This document shows positions 59,051 through 64,000 of a stretch of DNA of 64,000 bases, in pieces. The DNA lies in contig NZ_JODC01000003.1 in assembly GCF_000720765.1 (NCBI RefSeq), positions 248,001 to 312,000 on the forward strand, in the 5' to 3' direction. The position numbers and the translations under genes are program-made. Position 1 is the stretch's first letter; each line of letters starts with the position of its first letter. Source of the DNA: Streptomyces sp. NRRL S-646 (GTDB lineage: Bacteria > Actinomycetota > Actinomycetes > Streptomycetales > Streptomycetaceae). Under the pieces are notes generated by a model, which ran no database searches, was not told the DNA's origin, and saw only the letters and a list, made by a program, of their open reading frames with translations.

Positions 59051-60679
59051 TCAGCCGACCTTGATCTCGTTGTAGACCGGGACGCTGAACGGGTTCAGCG
59101 CGACGTTCGACAGCCGGTCGGACCAGCCTGCACTGCCGTTCTGGTACCAGAGCGGGATGGCCGCCATGTTGTCGCGGACGACCTTCTCGGCGTCCTGGAA
59201 GAGCGAGATCGCCTTGGTTGTGTCGGTCTCGGCATTGGCCTGGTTGACGAGCTTGTCGAAGTCCTTGTTGGACCAGTGGCCGTCGTTGGACGAGGCGTTG
59301 GTGTAGTAGAGCGGCTGCAGGAAGTCCTGGATGAGCGGGTAGTCCATCTGCCAACCGGCCCGGAACGGACCGGACATCTTCTTCTGCGTGATCCGGTTGC
59401 GGAAGTCGGCGAAGGTGCCGACCGGGTTGCCGACGCAGGCCTTGTCGTTGCCGAGCGCATTGTTGATGGAGTTGCAGACGGCGTCCACCCACTCCTTGTG
59501 GGAGCCGGTGTCCGCGTTGTACGTGATCTTGACCTGGCCGCCGGGCAGCCCGCCGCCTTCCTTGACCAGCTTCTTCGCCTCGCTGGGGTTGTACTCGCAA
59601 CTGCTCCCGCACAGGCCGTCCTGGAAACCGCCCTTCGTGCCGAGGACCGGGGAGGTCCAGTCGGTGGCCGGGGTGCGGGTCTTCTGGAAGATCGTGTCGG
59701 TGATCTGCTTGCGGTTGATCGCCATGGACAGGCCCTTGCGGACCTTCTCCGAGCCGCTCTTGTTCCAGTTGGGGTCGTAGAAGGGGAAGGCGAGCGTCTG
59801 GATGATGCCGGCGGGGGTGTTCAGATACCGGTCACCGAGGTCGGCCTTCACGTTCTTGAGCTGCGCGGCCGGGACGTCGTCGACCAGGTCGAGGTTGCCG
59901 GCCAGCAGGTCGGTGTAGGCGGTGTTGTTGTCGGTGTAGACCTTGAGGTCCACGCCGCCGTTCTGCGCCTTGTCAGTCCCGGGGTACGCGTCCCACTTCC
60001 TGAGGGACATCTTCGAGCCCTTGGTGTACGACTCCACCGTGTACGGCCCGTTGCCGACCGGCTTCTTGATCCACGTGGCGTGGTCGGAGAAGAAGGCCCC
60101 CGGCAGCGGATAGAAGGCCGAGTAGCCGAGGGTGTCCGGGAACGTCGAGAACTTCTGGGTGAGCTTGATGGTGAAGGTCCTGGGGCCGGTGACCTTGAGG
60201 CCGGAGAGCGTGTCGGCGGTCTGCGCGCCGGCTTCCGGGTGGACCTTGTCGTAGCCGTCGATGTACCCGAAGAAGATCGCGTTCTTCTGGTTGTTCTTGA
60301 GGCTGGCACCGTAGTTCCAGGCGTCCACGAAGGACTTGGCGGTGACGGCCTCGCCGTTGCTGAACTTCCAGCCGCTCTTGACGGTGACGGTGAAGTTCTG
60401 CGAGTCCGTGGTGTCGATCTTCTCGGCGAGCATGTTCTTGGCGGCGCCGGTCTTCGGGTCGTATTTCTTCAGCCCCCGGAAGATCATGTCGAGGACCTTG
60501 CCGCCCTGCACCTCATTGGTGTTGGCCGGCTCCAGCGGGTTCTGCGGGTCTCCCCAGGAGGAGCTGAGTACCGCACTGCTGTCACCGCCGCCGCTGCCGC
60601 TGCTGCCGCCGCAGGCCGTCGCGGCAAGTGCGAGTGCCGCCGCGCCTGCGGCCCATGTGGCGTGCGTGGCTCCACGCAT
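59051..60679 (-). CDS. Oligopeptide-binding lipoprotein (SBP family 5)
   Basis: 542 aa. Signal peptide with lipobox LAATAC (Cys23), then GGSSGSGGGDSS linker. The mature part holds SSSWGDPQNPLEPANTNEVQGGKVLDMIFRGL, KFSNGEAVTAKSFVDAWNYG, AINRKQITDTIF and late AIPLWYQNGSAGW. ATG 60679 is chosen because GAGGAGG precedes it; the longer reading has no such site. It is the first gene of the operon ending at 55119. Ligand is probably an oligopeptide; BldK of S. coelicolor is a related system but has a different gene order. Confidence 0.93.
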   Translation of the reverse strand: MRGATHATWAAGAAALALAATACGGSSGSGGGDSSAVLSSSWGDPQNPLEPANTNEVQGGKVLDMIFRGLKKYDPKTGAAKNMLAEKIDTTDSQNFTVTVKSGWKFSNGEAVTAKSFVDAWNYGASLKNNQKNAIFFGYIDGYDKVHPEAGAQTADTLSGLKVTGPRTFTIKLTQKFSTFPDTLGYSAFYPLPGAFFSDHATWIKKPVGNGPYTVESYTKGSKMSLRKWDAYPGTDKAQNGGVDLKVYTDNNTAYTDLLAGNLDLVDDVPAAQLKNVKADLGDRYLNTPAGIIQTLAFPFYDPNWNKSGSEKVRKGLSMAINRKQITDTIFQKTRTPATDWTSPVLGTKGGFQDGLCGSSCEYNPSEAKKLVKEGGGLPGGQVKITYNADTGSHKEWVDAVCNSINNALGNDKACVGNPVGTFADFRNRITQKKMSGPFRAGWQMDYPLIQDFLQPLYYTNASSNDGHWSNKDFDKLVNQANAETDTTKAISLFQDAEKVVRDNMAAIPLWYQNGSAGWSDRLSNVALNPFSVPVYNEIKVG

Positions 60680-61233
60680 GGGGTGCCTCCTCGGGAATAC
60701 CAACCGTTACCGGTCAATATCCGAGCAAATGACACACAGTGCACATTCGGTGCACCCATCTGCAGGACGGATAGCCCGAAGGAGGGATCCAAGACGCCAG
60801 AACGCGCGCACAGGTTCCGCGCTTGATGGGAATTTGAGAATTCCCATCCCGCGTGACCCACATCACATTATGCGATGCAGAGATCAAGCCAAATCCCCCG
60901 GAAAGTGACGAACGGCCACCCCCTTTTCTCCCTTGTGACCGCTTTGCCGTCAGGGCGCCGAGCGTGAATTCAAGGAAGATCACATTGCGGTGCGGAATGG
61001 CGGTTGCCAACTCGACGGAACACGGCCAATCTTCAGTCGCTGCGTCTTGATCGACCGCTCGACAGCCGTCGACAGAAGGCCAGTTGACCAGCAGAACGGG
61101 GGTTCTGATGAGTGCTGATTTTCATCACGGTCGCAGGTGTCGCCATGCATTGGCGCGCCTTGGCGCGAATACCTCCACGAACCAGCACCGATTCGTCCGT
61201 CGGGAATTGCCCGACCGAAGGGAATTCACTTCC
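60680..61233. other. Divergent regulatory region between two secreted-protein genes
   Basis: A 554-base gap with several symmetrical sites: GTGCAC twice (60739-60744, 60750-60755), the inverted repeat GATGGGAATT/AATTCCCATC at 60825-60848, and a CRP-like GTGA-N6-TCAC at 60853-60866. The AT content is clearly above the coding average. No RNA gene is recognised. An extended reading of the secreted-protein gene (ATG 61108) covers part of it. Confidence 0.55.
60825..60866. promoter_or_regulatory. Inverted repeat next to a CRP-like site
   Basis: A perfect 10-bp inverted repeat with four-base spacer (60825-60834, 60839-60848) stands five bases before GTGACCCACATCAC (60853-60866), which resembles a CRP/FNR-type half-site pair. 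Both are about 150-190 bases upstream of the peptide-binding lipoprotein start. Confidence 0.45.
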
Positions 61234-61773
61234 GTGAGGAAAATCGTAAGCTCTGTCATCGCGTCTGCCGTCGTCGCCGGCGGCATGGTGGGAGTCGCCG
61301 CCGCGCCGGCTTCCGCCGCTTGCGCACCCAGCCCGGGGACCGGCTACGAGATCTACGACAAGCACACGGTGTACCCGGGGACCAACCTCGCCAGCACGTG
61401 GGTCTTCGACAACACCGACCCCACCGTCAGCTACAACCAGAGCAAGACGGGAACCTGGACCGCCAGCGGCACCGCGGGCGTCGAGGCCGAGGCCGGGGTG
61501 ATCTTCGCAAAGGCCAGCACGTCTTTCAGCGTGACCGTGGGCAAGTCGTGGTCGCACTCCGACAGCTGGAACTACTCGCTGCACGCCAAGGACAAGGCGG
61601 GCAAGACCCAGGTCCGCATGCGGCTGTTCCACGAGGCCAAGAAGTTCAAGGTCCGCAAGTACACGTACTACTACGACGGCCACTGCAAGTTCCACAGCAC
61701 GACCAAGTGGCGCAAGCAGTTCACGGCGCCGGTGAAGAGGAACAACAACGTCTGGGGACTCGAGTACAAGTAG
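61234..61773 (+). CDS. Secreted protein of unknown function, 179 aa
   Basis: GTG 61234 starts a Sec signal peptide (RKIVSSVIASAVVAGGMVGV ... ASA) with cleavage before ACAPSPGTGYEIYDK. The mature domain of about 150 residues is Ser/Thr-rich and strand-forming: ASTWVFDNTDPTVSYNQSKT, AGVEAEAGVIFAKAST, FSVTVGKSWSHSDSWNYSL. It then becomes basic (KKFKVRKYTYYYDGHCKFH) and has two Cys (the first mature Cys and GHC). The alternating small/polar pattern resembles beta-pore-forming proteins of the aerolysin type, but only loosely. A U-tailed terminator follows. Unrecognised otherwise. Confidence 0.75.
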   Translation: MRKIVSSVIASAVVAGGMVGVAAAPASAACAPSPGTGYEIYDKHTVYPGTNLASTWVFDNTDPTVSYNQSKTGTWTASGTAGVEAEAGVIFAKASTSFSVTVGKSWSHSDSWNYSLHAKDKAGKTQVRMRLFHEAKKFKVRKYTYYYDGHCKFHSTTKWRKQFTAPVKRNNNVWGLEYK

Positions 61774-62117
61774 GCACAAGAAGCCCCGCAGCACGGCCCG
61801 CCGGTTTCCCGGCGGGCCGTTTTGCTGTCGGCGCGCCCCGCGGCGAGACAGTCACGACATCATCACGGTGGCTGATTCCCTCCGTCGACGGCGTCAGCGC
61901 TCTACCAGGCCCCCTTCACAGGTCTTGACCAATAGCGGCCCGAGCGAACATCAACTCGCCGTTTTCGCAGGCCACCATGGTTTCACGCGCCGTTGACGTG
62001 CGCAGACTGCCGCTGGTAGACACACTCTTCACCCAGCTGGCCCGTCACCAGGCAGAACCCGCTCCTGAAGTCCGAACAAGCCGTCCCTGTGCGAGCGATG
62101 ACGCGAGGTCACCATCC
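61774..62117 (+). other. Intergenic region before the anchored binding protein
   Basis: 344 bases: a terminator at 61793-61823 and then no ORF with coding character. I see TTGACC at 61924 but no matching -10, so no promoter is called. Confidence 0.4.
61793..61823 (+). terminator. Intrinsic terminator after the secreted-protein gene
   Basis: ACGGCCCGCCGG, loop TTTC, CCGGCGGGCCGT (61793-61820), followed by TTT. The stem is perfect. Confidence 0.9.
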
Positions 62118-63989
62118 ATGAGCACACAAGACCAGCACGGCACAAGGCGTTCACATCCGAGAAGGCCGCGATCGCGTACGGCCCGGCTGGTGGCGGCCGC
62201 CGGCGCCGCCGCTCTGATCTTCTCGGCGGGCCTCGCGACTCCGCTCAACCCGGCGCCCGAGCGGGCGGAGGCCGCCCAGGGCAAGAAAACCCTCACCGTG
62301 GCGGTGGCACAGAGCGTCGACTCGCTGAGCCCCTTCCTGGCGGTGCGTCTGCTCAGCACGAGCATCCTTCGGCTGACGTACGAGTACCTGACCGACTACG
62401 ACCCCGGGGACGCGCACCCGGTCCCGGGCCTGGCCACCAGCTGGCAGCCGTCCGCCGACAAGCTCACCTGGACGTACACGATCCGTCCCGACGCGAAGTG
62501 GTCGGACGGGCAGAAGGTGACCGCCGAGGACGCCGCCTGGACGTTCAACAAGCTGATGACCGACGAGGCGGCCGCCGCCGCGAACGGCAGCTTCGTCACC
62601 AACTTCCGCAAGGTGACGGCGCCCAGCCCCACCAAGCTGGTCGTCGAACTGAAGAAGCCCCAGGCCACCATGACGGCTCTCGACGTGCCGATCGTGCCCG
62701 AGCACATCTGGAAGGACGTCAAGGACTTCTCGAAGTTCAACAACGACAAGTCCTTCCCCGTCGTCGGTGACGGACCGTTCGTCCTCAGCGACTACAAGGC
62801 GGACAGCTACGTCCGGCTCAAGGCCAACAAGAGCTTCTGGCGCGGGGCGCCCAAGTTCGACGAGCTGGTCTTCAAGTACTACAAGGACCAGGACGCGGCC
62901 GTGGCCGCCCTCCGCAAGGGCGAGGTCTCCTTCGTCGCGGGGGCGCCGGCCCTGACACCGGCTCAGGCGGCCTCCCTCAAGGGCCAGAAGGACATCAAGG
63001 TCAACGACGCCCCCGGCCGCCGTTTCTACGCCCTCGCCACCAACCCGGGCGCACAGGCCAAGAACGGCAAGAAGTTCGGCGACGGCGACCCGTCACTCCT
63101 CGACCAGCGGGTGCGGCACGCCCTGTTCATGGCGGTCGACCGCAAGGCCATCATCGACAAGGTGTTCCAGGGGCACGCCGTCGAGGGCCAGGGCTACATC
63201 CCGCCGCGCTTCTCTACGTACTTCTGGAAACCGTCGGCGAGCCAGCAACTCTCGTACGACCCCACAAAGGCCGCCCAGCTCCTCGACCGGGCCGGCTACA
63301 AGAAGAACGCCGACGGCAAACGGGTCGGCAAGGACGGCAAACCGCTGAACTACCGGGTCCTGTGCCACGCCACCGACCCCAACGACAAGGCGGTGGGCCA
63401 GTACCTCAAGGAGTGGTGGGCGAAGCTCGGCGTCGGCATGACGCTCGACTGCCTGGACAACGTCACCGACCCCTGGCTCGCGGGCAAGTACGACCTCGCC
63501 TTCGACGGCTGGTCCGTCAACCCCGACCCGGACTTCGTGCTGTCCATCCACACCTGCGCCGCCCTGCCCGCCACCCCCAAGGACACCGGCCAGACCGACA
63601 ACTTCATCTGCGACAAGACCTACGACGGCCTGTACGCCAGGCAGCTCGCCGAGTACGACTCGGCCAAACGGGCCGACATCGTCAAGCAGATGGAGTCGCG
63701 GCTGTACGACCTGGGGTACATGAACGTCATGGCGTATCCGAACGCCGTCGAGGCCTACCGCACCGACCAGATCAAGTCGATCGAGACGATGCCCAAGGCC
63801 GCCGGCAACATCTACGGCCAGGACGGCTACTGGAGCTGGTGGTCGGCGGTCCCGGCCGACTCCGGCAGTTCCTCCGGGGGCAGCTCGACCGGGGTCGTCG
63901 TGGGGGTCGTCGCGGGTGTCGTGGTCCTCGCCGGTGCCGGAGTGCTCTTCGCGCGGCGCCGCCGCGCCACCGCCGACGACCGCGAGTAG
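62118..63989 (+). CDS. Solute-binding protein (SBP family 5) with C-terminal membrane anchor
   Basis: 623 aa. The N-terminal Arg-rich signal sequence (RTARLVAAAGAAALIFSAGLA) lacks a lipobox Cys. The SBP_5 domain spans KTLTVAVAQSVDSLSPF, YTIRPDAKWSDGQKVTAEDAAWTF, VRHALFMAVDRKAIIDKVF and AGNIYGQDGYWSWW. After a Ser/Gly linker a single membrane helix VVVGVVAGVVVLAGAGVLFA and RRRRATADDRE end the protein, so it is tethered by its C-terminus. Permease and ATPase genes would be expected to the right, outside the window. ATG 62118; ribosome site GAGGT. Confidence 0.9.
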   Translation: MSTQDQHGTRRSHPRRPRSRTARLVAAAGAAALIFSAGLATPLNPAPERAEAAQGKKTLTVAVAQSVDSLSPFLAVRLLSTSILRLTYEYLTDYDPGDAHPVPGLATSWQPSADKLTWTYTIRPDAKWSDGQKVTAEDAAWTFNKLMTDEAAAAANGSFVTNFRKVTAPSPTKLVVELKKPQATMTALDVPIVPEHIWKDVKDFSKFNNDKSFPVVGDGPFVLSDYKADSYVRLKANKSFWRGAPKFDELVFKYYKDQDAAVAALRKGEVSFVAGAPALTPAQAASLKGQKDIKVNDAPGRRFYALATNPGAQAKNGKKFGDGDPSLLDQRVRHALFMAVDRKAIIDKVFQGHAVEGQGYIPPRFSTYFWKPSASQQLSYDPTKAAQLLDRAGYKKNADGKRVGKDGKPLNYRVLCHATDPNDKAVGQYLKEWWAKLGVGMTLDCLDNVTDPWLAGKYDLAFDGWSVNPDPDFVLSIHTCAALPATPKDTGQTDNFICDKTYDGLYARQLAEYDSAKRADIVKQMESRLYDLGYMNVMAYPNAVEAYRTDQIKSIETMPKAAGNIYGQDGYWSWWSAVPADSGSSSGGSSTGVVVGVVAGVVVLAGAGVLFARRRRATADDRE

Positions 63990-64000
63990 CCCATGCAGCC

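Overview
The window is chromosomal DNA of a high-GC actinomycete, almost certainly Streptomyces or a very close relative. The grounds are strong G/C bias at third codon positions, many GTG starts, 4-base ATGA/GTGA gene overlaps, a mycothiol gene (mshB), several Streptomyces-type small and DUF proteins, GC-rich hairpin terminators without long U tracts, and short interspersed repeats typical of the genus. I count about 60 protein genes plus one short leader peptide. I see no rRNA, tRNA, CRISPR array, insertion sequence or prophage.

Layout. 1-582: start of a glycosyltransferase, cut by the window edge. 773-6447: a leftward peptide-type ABC importer operon (lipoprotein, two permeases, one double ATPase). 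It is preceded by an apparent attenuation module at 6571-6761: a promoter overlapped by a perfect 14-bp inverted repeat, a 30-codon leader ORF with Cys codons near its end, and an intrinsic terminator. 6782-15293: a housekeeping block (DUF3152 metallopeptidase-like protein, hydrolase, TetR regulator, DUF3107, small membrane protein, ferritin-like protein, DEAD-box helicase) whose order resembles M. tuberculosis Rv3207c-Rv3211. The repetitive helicase tail carries a frameshift. 15433-20782: second hydrolase, NYN-domain protein, a 50-aa protein behind a SigR-type promoter, MarC, PHP phosphoesterase, DUF6758 and SUFU-domain proteins. 21234-33911: CorA, an MgtE/CBS-like protein, DUF1003, Mrp, TatB, HtrA, a zinc anti-sigma factor, an ECF sigma factor and a divergent O-methyltransferase. 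This matches the mycobacterial Rv1220c-sigE-rseA-htrA-tatB...mrp...corA region. 34025-42890: DUF3117, enoyl-CoA hydratase, TagA, a DivIVA-like protein, a FolP2-type DHPS homologue, LOG protein, DapE, secreted proteins, DapC and ferredoxin, again in near-mycobacterial company. 43031-54990: acetyltransferase, SirB1-like protein, a DesKR-type two-component system with an ABC-2 exporter, a collagen-like cell-wall protein, MshB and an S9 peptidase. 55119-60679: a second leftward five-gene oligopeptide ABC operon. 61234-63989: a secreted protein of unknown function and a membrane-anchored solute-binding protein.

How the genes work together. Envelope stress: sigma factor, anti-sigma, HtrA and TatB form one leftward unit. 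Lysine/peptidoglycan precursors: DapE and DapC. Redox: MshB and the SigR-type promoter. Peptide uptake: two full ABC systems plus a third binding protein. The best candidates for undescribed biology are the leader-peptide/operator/attenuator module (6571-6761), the repeated GDFEL motif in the cytoplasmic arm of HtrA, the palindromes in front of the two-component/ABC operon and the enoyl-CoA hydratase gene, and the structured region with small ORFs upstream of corA.
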